From Dysidea avara (Eukaryota > Porifera > Demospongiae > Dictyoceratida > Dysideidae), in assembly GCF_963678975.1 (NCBI RefSeq), contig NC_089279.1:33010660-33074659 (forward strand): 64,000 nucleotides of DNA, given 5' to 3'. The translations under genes and the position numbers were made by a program. Positions 10,889-22,832 of the stretch are shown one piece after another (position 1 is the stretch's first letter; every line of letters begins with the position of its first letter). The notes beneath the pieces were generated by a model. That model saw only the letters and a list, made by a program, of their open reading frames with translations, made no database searches and was not told the DNA's origin.

Positions 10889-12903
10889 ATGCAGCTTCTG
10901 ACTCTCGCAGTGATATGCTGGCTAGCTGGTTACGTAAACGGTGCAGGTAAGGAAAATGGGGATCATAGTCATGTTACTGATCCTCCAGGTAAAGATAGTG
11001 CAGTTTGCACCGAGGTTGCACATACCTCGGCACATACATAGCTACGTACTAGGTATTTAGAGTGTCTGGTACCTGATGTTCACCTATTCAAACCGCTAAC
11101 TATGGTTTTCTTTTTCGTAGCACAGTGTGATATCGAAGGTCAGGAGTTCACATCTTGCGGTACAGCTTGTCCCCCAACCTGCAGTAATCCTGGTCCAAGG
11201 ATATGTACGCTTCAGTGTGTAAAAGGCTGTCATTGTCCTCGAGGAATGGTGCTTGATGAAGAAAACAATACGTGCCGGTGTCAGTAAAGATCAATGCAGT
11301 AAGGCACCCACCAATGCAACATGTGATATTGACAATCAGGAGTTCACCTCTTGTGGCACAGCATGCCCTCCAACCTGCAGTAATCCAAATCCAATATGCA
11401 CAAAACAGTGTGTACCTGGCTGTCAGTGTCCTCGAGGAACTGTGCTCGATGAAGAACAGAATAGATGTGTCACTAAACACCATTGCAGTAAGGCACCCAA
11501 TAACTCAACATGTGACATTGAAGGTCAGAAGTTCACCTCTTGTGGCACAGCATGTCCCCCAAACTGCAGTAACCCTAATCCAATATGTACAAGACAATGT
11601 GTACCAGGTTGTCAGTGTCCTCGAGGAACTGTACTCAATGAAGAACAGAATGAGTGTGTTAGACCAAACCAATGTCATAGCAACATGACATGTGATATTG
11701 AAGGCCAGCAGTTCAACTCATGTGGTTCAGCTTGTCCCCCAACGTGTAGTAACCCTAATCCAATATGTACAAGACAATGTGTACCAGGTTGTCAGTGTCC
11801 TCGAGGAACTGTGCTTGATGAAGAACAGAAAGAGTGTGTTAGACCAAACCAATGTCAGAGCAACATGACATGTGATATTGAAGGCCAGCAGTTCAACTCA
11901 TGTGGTTCAGCTTGTCCCCCAACGTGTGGTAACCCTAATCCAATATGTACAAGACAATGTGTACCAGGTTGCCAGTGTCCTCGAGGAACTGTACTCGATG
12001 AAGAACAGAATGAGTGTGTTAGACCAAACCAATGTCAGAGCAACATGACATGTGATATTGAAGGCCAGCAGTTCAACTCATGTGGTTCAGCTTGTCCCCC
12101 AACGTGTAGTAACCCTAATCCAATATGTACAAGACAATGTGTACCAGGTTGTCAGTGTCCTCGAGGAACTGTGCTTGATGAAGAACGGAATAGATGTGTC
12201 ACTAAACATCAATGCAGTAAGGCACCCAAAAACTCAACATGTGATATTGAAGGTCAGAAGTTCACTTCATGTGGCACAGCATGTCCCCCAACCTGCAGTA
12301 ACCCTGATCCAAGGATTTGTACACTTCAGTGTGTAATAGGCTGTCAGTGCCCTCAAGGAACTGTGCTTGATGAAGAACAGAACAAATGTGTGGCAAAGGA
12401 CCTATGCCGTAAGACAAACAATGTATGTATGTGTTATTGTGTAATTATCTGTATCTCAATAGAATGTCCACCGACATGTTCACATGAATACTGTAGTGTT
12501 AGGAGTAATAGGAGAAAGCTGTGCAGTAGGTAATGGTTGAGGTTTAAATGTATCACAATATTTCATCATCAGTTTGATTGCAGGCCTCCACCACATACAA
12601 TACCAGCTTGTCCTGATCAATGTCGGACCACACAATGTAATGCTTGTTATTACTCAATAAACTCTCTTGAAACACCATCAAGTTGTGGCACAAAAGCTTG
12701 TACAGGTAGGAAATTTACTAAATGCCTTAGAAAATGGGCTTCATGTGTGCGAAGGACTAACCGCCAAAACAACGAGGTAAGAATTGACAATCACATATAG
12801 TATCACATTCTATGTGTTTCAACTTTAGTGCACAGGTGGTTGTATAATAGCTGAGAATTTCCGATGTTATGATTATCCTCCGTGTGATAACTTGAGAGGT
12901 TAA
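10889..12903 (+). CDS. Secreted protein with seven tandem TIL domains and a Cys-rich C-terminus
   Basis: Predicted exons: 10889-10946 (signal peptide MQLLTLAVICWLAGYVNG), 11121-12408, 12463-12529, 12584-12776, 12829-12903, all GT/AG and phase-compatible. The long exon encodes seven TIL domains, about 60 residues and 10 Cys each (pattern CDIEGQ.F.SCG.ACPPTC, then [10 protein letters not shown]). Repeats 4-6 are nearly identical. The C-terminal exons encode a separate Cys-rich region ([25 protein letters not shown]) shared with the gene at 16498. TIL domains usually inhibit serine proteases; that role and secretion are inferred. In repeat 1 an apparent 4-base insertion (CCGG near 11275) shifts the frame to an early stop at 11285-11287; a sequencing error or a real lesion are both possible. 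Confidence 0.75.
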
Positions 12904-13560
12904 CTTCAACTAAATGATCCAATTTGGCTGTGAACTGAAATGTTAGGCTTTTTTTGTATACATATTAACTACATGCATCATTGCTTAGTGTGTCACATTG
13001 TTTGTACTGATATATAATATGCTCATAGGACAGCTATGTGGTGGTGATCAATAAATTACAGGCGGTAGCCACATAGGCTTTTTGTGAGGGGATTTCCACT
13101 TTCAACTGGTGCACAGTGACCGTTGTATTAAAGTTTCTATTACAATATGCAACTACCAGCACCCATATAACAGCAATCCTTTCACTAACAATTTTACAGT
13201 CAAAGCTAATTCTTGATTTTTAGGTTCAATGCTCCTAATTTACTGCAATATATTGTTGATTTTACATCCAAGGCTAACAAACTGTGCTGACTATATACCT
13301 GGCAACTAATAATAATGGAATTCTACATGGGTCCTAGCTTCCTATGCACTATATATCTAGATTATCAGTTGTCTGGAAACTGAGAGAGTTACAATGTAAA
13401 CATACTGCAGTGACTGCCTAGCTACCAAGTTGCAAGAGAAATTTTACTCGACAAGAGCTCATATACGTATAATGTAAATATTATGATCTGTTGGTTATAA
13501 CAACATTGTATTGTTACATGAATTAATAATATACAATTATAATATGTACAGAAGCCCCCA
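12904..13560. other. 3' flank of TIL-array gene
   Basis: Contains the candidate poly(A) signal and otherwise nothing recognisable. Confidence 0.5.
13050..13055 (+). terminator. Candidate poly(A) signal AATAAA
   Basis: The first clear AATAAA, about 150 bp after the stop codon of the TIL-array gene. Position only; no transcript evidence. Confidence 0.3.
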
Positions 13561-13567
13561 GTAGGAT

Positions 13568-15700
13568 TTAGCAACTAATTAAGAACAAGATATGAGCATA
13601 GACAATATTGTCTATGATACATGGAATGGTCAGAGGTTCTCTGGTATGATCAGATAATAATAGCATCGAAAGTCTTGAAATATGTAATACTGGCCACTGT
13701 AGCTCAGTAAACATGCTTGACACACTATTCTCCTTTGTTTTTACCCATTTTACTACTGTTTTTTGCACTCTTTCAATGATCATGACATCTTTTGATAGAT
13801 GTGGGTCCCGAACTGTGGACAGATATATAGTTAAGTAGCATATTTTACATGTATATTCATCACATTTGTTTAGATTACACTTCACACAAAGTATAGTGAC
13901 TTTATGCATTACTGCAATATTGCTAGCTAATGTGTGCAATGACAATGATAAATGAAATGTAAAGATTCCATACCAACATATAGATGTAGATTTGCGTGAT
14001 TAAGCATTTGGTTGTCATTGTAATACTATAAACTCAAGTGGTGAGGTAGATTTTGAGCAAGATTATTGATTTTGTGAAAAGACAATTAAGGGTTGTACAC
14101 AAAAGGCAAAGCTAGCAAATGTGCAGCCTCTTATAATTATGCAGATATAAGACATAACTATTAATCATACAGCTGAAACATGACAACTAGCTCCTGTGGC
14201 TGTACCAACAAGAACAAAAAGGAAAAAACATTGTACATATACACAACACAAATTCACTGCTCAACCGAACAGAAAACGACAAAATGCCAATGAAAAAAGG
14301 ACTGGTTTGGTTATTTGTAAGGTACTTAGCTCCAAAGAATTGGAGCATTTATGGATACGATAGCAATATGTTTTGATGATGTCACAAATCACAATAATGC
14401 ATGACAGGATATAGTACAATTGTTTGAGAATTTAAAATTGGACAGAGAGTCTTTAATGTAAAATGTTTGAGCTATAGTAAAATAGTACAGAGTAAATGAC
14501 TGAGATCCAGGTAAGAGGGGAAGATTTACTCTAGTTACAGGTATGGGAATTCACCTATTACCACACACCCAGTGTGCAGAATGTCATTGAATTGCCTCCA
14601 GTTAGGTTGCTTGCAGTTGAGTTGATATTTAGCCTTACTGTACCTGCCATTGTTCAGTCTATTGAATAAGCAATTTAAATCCTGCTGTAAATGATGGTGA
14701 TCCTGTTCAGAGTGAAATTGGCAGAGGGATTGGCAATTGAAATTGGCAAACATTATTTATTTAATTATTAACCTTTGCAGTGCTAGTGCGGAAGGTCTGT
14801 AGGAGTCCTGGTCCTACAGCCTTCAATGGACCTAGAATCGCTCCTTGAAGATTACTGGATTTAACATGAATATTAATTGAATTTCTATGACAATCTGTAG
14901 TGTTCTCTTGGTAAACCAGCTTGTAGAGTTCACCTTCAATTCCATTCAGTATGGAATAATTCTTGTGCAGACGGTGCTGTGGTGTAGTATCAAATGTTTT
15001 GCAAAAGTCAATAAGGCGATAGCACTTAACATAAAAACCTTTGATGGCAAGAAGTCAGTGTTAAGTAATGGTTGAATGCAGAGAAGACCTCAGATCCCAA
15101 GTGTTGTGGCTCCCTTAAATTGGTGTATACCTAGACTGCATGTTACTGGGGATCAAGTCACCACTGGGTCTGGGATTTTTTCTGCATTCTTCACAGTTTT
15201 AGATACACATTTCTGATCCCTATATTCACAGGTCTGGCCTTCTCATAGGTCCCTAGTGGGATAACACTTAATATAATTATGATGATTGAGTGGTAATTCA
15301 ATTTCTTCACATGATATTAAACATTCATAAATGATTAGGTCTATTTGGTAAGTTATTAAGAGTTCCAATATGCAATGGTCTAATCGTTTACAATATAGCT
15401 AGAGAGTTTAAAGAATATGTAAGTCAATAATTAGTAGGGTTAGCTCTATATTATACGCATCTCCCTTTTTAATACTAGTGTGACATTGGCAGTCACCAAC
15501 TAGAGTTGAATATTAATACAATTGGAGCTACGTATTTCATTACAATAGTATAGTAGTTGATAATATAAGTTATCAGGACCAGAGTACAGCAACTTTTTAA
15601 CTACATCAAGTCATCAACTGAGCTCTTATGTATATATTATATATATATATATACAGTATATATATATGTAACGTCGTGCGTGCAAAGATGGTATAACAAG
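13568..15700 (-). pseudogene. Degenerate LINE reverse-transcriptase relic
   Basis: Broken minus-strand fragments appear in the order expected of a non-LTR reverse transcriptase. Around 15070-14900 a region resembles the DFxKAFDTxP block (FCKTFDTTPQHRL). 14750-14535 resembles the part after the catalytic box (HHLQQDLNCLFNRLNN). 13850-13700 resembles the C-terminal tail (DPHLSKDVMIIERVQK, then ELQWPVLHISRL). Several frames and stops separate them. The ORF at 15626-15982 may belong to the 5' part, but I cannot place it. Confidence 0.55.
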
Positions 15701-16497
15701 CAGGTCCAAAGTATTTGACAAGAATTGATAGATCATTGTTTGCAAAAACAGATTGAAGAGAATCTCAGCCTGGTATTCAGAAAAGCATACAAATGAATTT
15801 TCTACCTTTAGTAGTGTTATCCTAGCCATAAAAAGTATACATCCTATAGGGTTGTTGTGGTGAAAACCTTTATCACATCCTAACCATAATTCTGTAAATG
15901 TAACATTGTCAAATGTTTGTTGGGTTTTCATCAAACATAATACATTAATTAACCTTATGTACTGGCCATTGATGTGCACCAAGCATTTTGCTTCATTGTT
16001 TACATCAAAAGCTTTATTTATAACAAATTTTGTAAAGAGAGTGAGAATACACTGGATCTATGTAATGATGTTCTGCAGTCAGCAGAGGTTTAATACCAAG
16101 AATTGGACCATCTAGTATTGCATTTTATCACCATTGCCTAGTGGGATAGCATTCCACATGATAACAACAAAAGAAAAATTTGAAATTGTAGTTGGGAATG
16201 CAACGATTGAGGAAATTTTGGTGTGTCTTGTCTTAGTGGACAACTCCACTGCTCAATTCAGTGACACATTCTCTTTTTCCAGTTAATATACGTAGCACAT
16301 GCACTGGTGTAGTATGCTGACTTTAATGACTGCTACCACACGTATTGATTGTGATATCAAGTCTAAAGTTCAAATAACAAAATTACTTGCTTCAGCAGCA
16401 GTACAATACACTAATATAAACATTGATACAGATAATATGCACACACTAGCTAAATGTCTAACAGTCCAGTTGATGGAGTTGGATCATTTAGTTCAAG
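15701..16497. other. Intergenic between LINE relic and inhibitor gene
   Basis: Contains short AT dinucleotide tracts near 15630-15670 at its edge. No gene recognised; the 3' flank of the gene that ends at 16498 lies here. Confidence 0.5.
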
Positions 16498-19400
16498 TTA
16501 ACCTATCATGTTGTCACATGGAGGATAATCGTAACATCGGAAATTGTCATCTGTTATACAATCACCTCTGCACTAAAGTTGTAGCACAGCAAAGTAAGAA
16601 CATATTTCAGTGGTTATAAAATTCTTACTCTGTTTCTGCGGCGGTTAGTCCTTTCCACACATGAAGCCCAGTTTTTAAGACATCTAGTGAATCTCCTACC
16701 TGTACAAGCTCTCCTGTCACAACTTGATGGTGTTTCAAGAGAACTCATTGAGTAATAACAAGCATTACATTGTGTGGTCCGACATTGATCAGGACAAGCT
16801 GGTATAGTGTGTGGTGGAGGCCTGCAATCAAAACTGATGATGAAATATTGTGATGCATTTAAACTTCAGCCATTACCTACTACATGGCTGTCTTCTATTA
16901 CTCCTAACACTACAGTATTCATGTGAACATGTTGGTGGACATTCTATTGAGATATTGTAACATGGTATACATGTTATTGTGTAACTTACTGCATTGGTTT
17001 AGCCTAACACATTTGTTCTGCACCTCATCTAGTACAGTTCCTCGAGGACACTGACAACCTGGTACACATTGTCTTGTACATATTGGATTAGGGTTACTGC
17101 AAGTTGGGGGACAAGCTGAACCACATGAAGTGAACTTCTGGCCTTCAATATCACATGTCATGTTACTACGACATTGGTTTGGTCTAACACACTCATTCTG
17201 TTCTTCATCTAGTACAGTTCCTCGAGGACACTGACAACCTGGTACACATTGTCTTGTACATATTGGATTAGGGTTACTGCAAGTTGGGGGACAAGCTGAA
17301 CCACATGAAGTGAACTTCTGGCCTTCAATATCACATGTCATGTTACTACGACATTGGTTTGGTCTAACACACTCATTCTGTTCTTCATCTAGTATAGTTC
17401 CTCGAGGACACTGACAACCTGGTACACATTGTCTTGTACATATTGGATTAGGGTTACTGCAGGTTGGGGGACAAGCTGAACCACATGAAGTGAACTTCTG
17501 GCTTTCAATATCACATGTCATGTTACTACGACATTGGTTTGGTCTAACACACTCATTCTGTTCTTCATCTAGTACAGTCCCTCGAGGACACTGACAACCT
17601 GGTACACATTGTCTTGTACATATTGGATTAGGGGTACTGCAGGTTGGGGGACAAGCGGAACCACACGAAGTGAACTGCTGGCTTTCAATATCACATGTCA
17701 TGTTGCTCTGACATTGGTTTGGTCTAACACACTCATTCTGTTCTTCATCTAGCACAGTTCCTTGAGGACACTGACAACCTATTACACACTGAAGTGTACA
17801 TATCCTTGGATTAGGGTTACTGCAGGTTGGGGGACATGCTGTGCCACATGAGGTGAACTTCTGATCCTTAATATCACATGCTAAATAATAAGTTGTATGA
17901 CGTACAAATGTTGACAGTTAATATCTTACCTTGTTTACAAGCTTTCTCACACTCTTTTCTGGATGAGAATCGATTTTCATTTCCACCACACCCACCATAA
18001 ATAAACAGTTCACATTTTCCTGACTCTTTATTGTAATAAAATCTACGTTGACGAGCCCGGCATAACCCACGTTCCTTAGGCTGAAGGCATTGGTTTGAAG
18101 CTAAATGAAACCAATATCATTGACAATGTGCACACATATTTATACAGTTTCCTTACATTGACACTCCACAACAGGTGGACAAGGAGCTCTTACACATGTT
18201 ACATTCTTTAGTGAACATGTTTCATTGTCAGCACATCCTCCATTGTCAAGATCACATGATGCCTCACAAAATGGTTCACCAGTCTGTTGATATACTTTAC
18301 ACTGTGATCCTTTGGGACAGTTCACTGATGTACAAGCTATCAAAATATTATAGTCCACATCAATGTGAGGTGAATGTACTATATAAAACTTACCACACTG
18401 ATTTCTACATGATTCAATGTCACTAAACCTATTAAGATTTCCACCACAACCACCATAGATAAACTGTTCGCATTGTCTAGTTACAATATTCCAATAGTAA
18501 CTGGGAAAATATGCCCTACAAAGGCCAGTCTCAGGCTGTAAAGAGCATATATCTAAACAAAAAAAAGAGAGCATATTTGAAAGGCCATATTTTATTATTA
18601 CCAACTGACCGCAAGTCTCATTTGAACGTGGGCAGAATTGAGGCCTCACACATCTCATGTTGTCCTCATCTAAAACAGTTCCTCTTGGACACTGACATCC
18701 TGCAACACATTCCCGTGTACATGCCACAGGTCCTGGATTTGCACATGTTAGTGGACAAGCTGTACCACATGACATGTATATCTGGCCCTCGATTGAGCAA
18801 CTTTGTGCTACAAGGTTAATAACATACTTATGTAATGATGCTATAGAAGTTATGGTGGACACAACAGCAAACAGTAGTTTCACAGTTGCTTATTATTAAA
18901 AATCACAACTGTGCAACACATAATTATTGGGCTAACACCATAGAATGATACTAAATATGCACTACTGGGTGTAGTATTCATTCTTGAACGTCATTACACC
19001 TATAGGTAGCTAACATGTGTTGGCTACATGATGGCCAGCAGAATGGGAATGACTTACTTGATTGTGGTAGAGTTGGTGTTTCTTTTGTTGGTTCTACAAT
19101 GACATGTATTCCATCACTAAAATTATCCATTAGCTATTTAAAATATAAACATTACCTTCACATGCAATTAGAGTACACACCAATAATCCTCTTGATGTAC
19201 ACTGACTAAACATCAAACAAAAATATCTAGAATGCAACCGCAGAGTAATATAATTATAATACTCACCAACCATTACACTCAACCATTGTTGTTTCACCAG
19301 GTAGAAGGAATGTTCCATTTCCATTAGGACAACCTACATACACTCTCACTACTAGATGTAGCTATGTATAACAATAAATACCCACCACATACAGGGCAGC

Positions 19401-19732
19401 AGGATCCTGGAGGTGTTACTTCACCATTAGCACAGTTTAGTTCCGGACAATCTACTTCCTGTAATATTATAAGTACAATATGGTCACTTTCTTTTAAAAC
19501 TTGAAACTTACAGAACAGTTTACAGGGCACTGGCTGATATCAACGCATTTCTGAGCTTCCATATCTACCACTTGGGATCCTGGGCAGCTACATCCAGATT
19601 GACAGATGGCAGGACATCGCACAAACGGATTGTCGCATGTACCAGTACAAAGAGTCTGGGTGAACTTATAGCAATGAAAGTCATACATGCATGGAGTGAA
19701 ACATACAGCTATACAACGATATAGGTGACATT
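16498..19732 (-). CDS. Secreted multidomain protease-inhibitor gene (TIL, VWC, Kunitz, EGF-like, TIL array)
   Basis: Predicted exons, 5' to 3': 19732-19512, 19458-19386, 19333-19267, 19205-19156, 18807-18610, 18552-18394, 18336-18157, 18100-17930, 17880-16990, 16943-16877, 16821-16629, 16572-16498. Junctions are GT/AG and in phase. Domains: TIL-like ([12 protein letters not shown]), VWC-like halves ([15 protein letters not shown]), TIL ([11 protein letters not shown]), Kunitz (GLCRAYF), EGF-like Cys-rich ([14 protein letters not shown]), Kunitz (GLCRARQ), five TILs nearly identical to each other, and the Cys-rich tail ([12 protein letters not shown] at 16500-16498). Both Kunitz P1 residues are Arg. 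The 5' half matches the gene at 1-2808 and the 3' half matches the gene at 10889. No signal-peptide or 5' Kunitz exons are found upstream of 19732, so the first exon is missing, distant or lost. Confidence 0.8.
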
Positions 19733-19832
19733 CTGGGAACATAATTTTTTTAATTTTGAAAGTTCTAAGACGGTTCACTTTTATGTTATTACAGTTAAGA
19801 GACAGAATATGAGACTGTTCTGTAAGAGTGGC

Positions 19833-19862
19833 TGACTGCTCTATTAGAGAAGCTATCTCGAT
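19833..19862 (-). repeat. Dispersed motif copy
   Basis: TGACTGCTCTATTAGAGAAG then CTATCTCGAT, with a 3-base insertion in the middle. It lies just upstream of the most 5' exon found for the inhibitor gene at 16498-19732. Confidence 0.65.
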
Positions 19863-20264
19863 TTTTTGTAAAAAGTATTGCAATTCCCTAGCCTATAGCT
19901 AGTTCATTCTCATGTTTGGAAGGAAGGGAGACTACTTGCATGAGTCCTCTTCTGCATCAACAAACCATCTTTAGTGCAAAAAAAAACAGTTGCTTGCAGT
20001 ATTGTGTGCGTGATCTCCCAGCTCCCGGTCCAGGTTTTACCAAGAAATCTCCCGCTCCCGCTCCCCTCCCGGTTTTACCAATACCCAAACTAACCATAGA
20101 TAAGGTATATTATCTATGAACTAACTAATCTTCACTTCCAGACAGCATACTGACAGCCAACTTCAATTTCCTAGCACACGGAAGCCCTCCACACTCGAGT
20201 CCCTTAGTTGGCAATACTTCTTTCCAGCTATATACATTATTCTCGGCCGGTCCTCCTGTTGATG

Positions 20265-20560
20265 TAGTCTGGCGCCGCCCGCCCCTTCGCATAAAGTAAG
20301 GGTCTGGTGAAATACCTCGTGAAATACAGATACTAAACCATTTCTAGCGCCCAGATTCGGCGCTAGCCAATTAGTGCATGCCAATGACGTTCACACAGAA
20401 ATCGCCTTGGCAACACAATGCTTTTGTTCGAATTGAAGTGCAATTATCTGACGTAACAAGCATTACGTGCGCTGTCTAATTGAATTCCTTTTGAAATGAT
20501 TAGGTATTTGTATTTCACCAGACCCTTACTTTTTGCGAAGGGGCGGGCGGCGCCAGATTA
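20265..20560. mobile_element. Mutator-like MITE, ~50-bp TIRs, 9-bp TSD
   Basis: The left end starts TAGTCTGGCGCCGCCCGCCC and the right end, reverse-complemented, TAATCTGGCGCCGCCCGCCC. The match continues for about 50 bp to GGTCTGGTGAAATAC. CTGTTGATG flanks both sides exactly (20256-20264 and 20561-20569). A 9-bp duplication with long GC-rich TIRs fits Mutator-like elements. No ORF inside, so it is non-autonomous. It is GC-rich against its AT-rich surroundings. Confidence 0.85.
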
Positions 20561-20898
20561 CTGTTGATGGTCAATAACTTCAGACTTGGCTTGTACTCCA
20601 GACATCACGTGACCACAACATGTAATAAATAAACAATTAATCAGGTAAATATTCATCAACAATTCACAGTTCGTGCTAACCTGACACATGTATAACACGA
20701 CCACTCAAGTTTAGCAGCTGCTGCCTTAAGCTTGCAATATGTCTCAACCAACCATTGAACAGTCCCCGCCATTCATCACGTGCGCAAATGATCACGTGAT
20801 GCAATAGATATTATTTGCAGGGTTCAGCATTAATGTGATGTGACCCTCAAGAGTAGTACAGAGGAGCGCCAGTTGGAAAGTAGCTACCGGAGAGCTCC

Positions 20899-20999
20899 AG
20901 GGCTGTAAGATTTGGTGTGATTTTTAATTATAAAAAAATTCTGCTTCTGAAAGGGGGGTTCGTCCGAACCATCCGAACCCCCCCTGCCTACGCCCTTGA
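20899..20999. mobile_element. Short MITE-like insert at the left edge of copy 2
   Basis: Runs from CAGGGCTGTAAGATTTGG to CCCCCCCTGCCTACGCCCTTG-like sequence; the right end resembles the CAGGGGCGTA-type ends of other elements here. The duplicated segment starts directly after it. Ends are only loosely inverted. Confidence 0.35.
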
Positions 21000-21911
21000 A
21001 GTTGATATTAAATTTCTAGTTATGAAACTTTTTAACCCATGGCCAGCAATGCAGCATGCATTTGTTTCTTGCGTACGCGTCTTGTCAGTTAAATGTGAGG
21101 AAAATTTGCTTAGCTGGTTAAGCATATCAAGAAGTTCAGTGAGATTCCTTGGTTCCGGGTTTCATGTCACAAAATAATAATTGCACAGATTTTGCAGACC
21201 TCTCAACTCTCACGGTTTCAAATTTTTTGGCCTCTTCTCAAGGTCTCACGGTTAGGTGCTAATTTCTCAAGGTCACGCTCAAGATCTCAATTCCCAAGGT
21301 TTTCGCCTATAAACGAAACTCAAACCCACAATCGAAAACTTTTCGTCAACTTAATATAAGAAATGGTAATCACGTAATAAATACTTAAAATTTATGGTGC
21401 TTCAATCTATAAAAGACGAGATAAAAGACTGGAGCCAATCTGTGACTTCTGGTTTTTGTTTAGTAGTAAATAAATTTTTCTAGCATTAATCAACTTTGAA
21501 TGGACTTGGTTATATAATATATCACGTGCCAGAGCAGAGGTCAGATTTGGACCTAGTGAAAGGATTAGTGATACCTACAATCATCACAAAGATAGGCATA
21601 AAGCTGAATAAGCAAACTTATGATTCACGTGATGCTACACCATGCTTGGAATTCCAGGTTGCTTAGATTCTATGTGTAGATTAACACCATAGAGCATAGA
21701 AATAAGCTGCAAATAACAGCAGTATGCGTGCAGTATAGCTAATTCATGCTTGTTGACATTCTTTATTAATAAAATGCGTGTGCGTGTGAGCCCAATTGTT
21801 GCATGAGGCCATGCACTTGGGTTGTCTCAAGGTTAACTCCAGTTCCAAGTTGAGAGGTCTGATTTTGTTTTGATTAGGCTGAATTCATTCACTATTAACA
21901 GTGAAGGAATT

Positions 21912-22329
21912 CACTTGTCAATTTCATCCCCCATCCTGGGGAGGGTGGGGGGGAATACAGGGGATTTGACAAATCGTGGTGTGTGTATGTACAAGTTAAC
22001 AAGTTTCATCTATTACAGTGGTGTCAAATTCCCCACTACTGGGGCAAAATTGGTTGTCAAATCCCCACTATGTCCCCACCCCCCTAGTAGGGGATTTGAC
22101 AACACCTCAAGGATGACTAAGTGCATATTTCATACATGCAACTAGTAATTAACCTGTAGCTAGTAAAATTATAGCAAGTGCAATTTTATTGTTTAGAAAT
22201 GCAACTACTGAAAATCGGTCAGTAATCTGGAGACAACTGTCGATTGCCCCAGAGGTGGGGACAAGAAGCAATGTCAAATCCCCACTTGGGGTGTGGGGAC
22301 CTTGGGGTAGGGCGTGAAATTGACAAGTG
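21912..22329. mobile_element. Second copy of the GGGGATTTGACA TIR element
   Basis: Same CACTTGTCAATTTCA ends as 4797-5213, carried within the larger duplication. Confidence 0.5.
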
Positions 22330-22679
22330 TATAATCTAAACAAGAAAAATTTACAGTTTAAATTTGGTCTGGGAAACTGATGCTGGTAGCACCAAAAATA
22401 CATTTCTCTTTGCTAAGTGTAAGGCCTGCTTCACTTATTCTCTTGAGAGTTGCTTTGAGATGTTGATCATTTTCCATACCATATAAAACTAGAATAGACA
22501 AATAATTCTGGAGTCTGACAACACTAGCACTCATCTTTCCTTAGAAATGTTCAGGTTCAGAGGTGGTTATTCCAAATCATAGGGGGTGCTGGAGCACCCC
22601 CACGCCCCCAACTTAAAGCTGTATTGTGCAATAGTCATCACGTGAACTCCTGCAAGGTTTCCAGAAACTGGTCAATCAC

Positions 22680-22706
22680 GATCGAGATACTCTAATAGAG
22701 CAGTCA
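22680..22706 (+). repeat. Dispersed 27-bp motif copy
   Basis: GATCGAG + ATACTCTAATAGAGCAGTCA; homologous to the copy at 5587, so not an independent insertion. Confidence 0.8.
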
Positions 22707-22832
22707 TCCCAATAGAGCAGTCACCTTAATACAATAGTCAAGCATGTATTAAAATAGATAGCATTTTATTGACAGCTAAATCCACCAAAAATGCCCCCAA
22801 ATTCAATCCCCTGATACCTAATTTTCAAAAAT

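Noticed and set aside
11277-11300. 22-nt intron (GTGTCAG...AATGCAG) that would repair the frameshift in TIL repeat 1
   Set aside because: Too short for an animal intron and it would remove conserved residues including a Cys.
18808-18883. Signal-peptide-like reading just upstream of a TIL exon ([16 protein letters not shown])
   Set aside because: It has GTG, not ATG, and would need a 20-nt intron. The exon at 19156-19205 joins the TIL exon in phase, so this is intron sequence. The same holds for 168-260.
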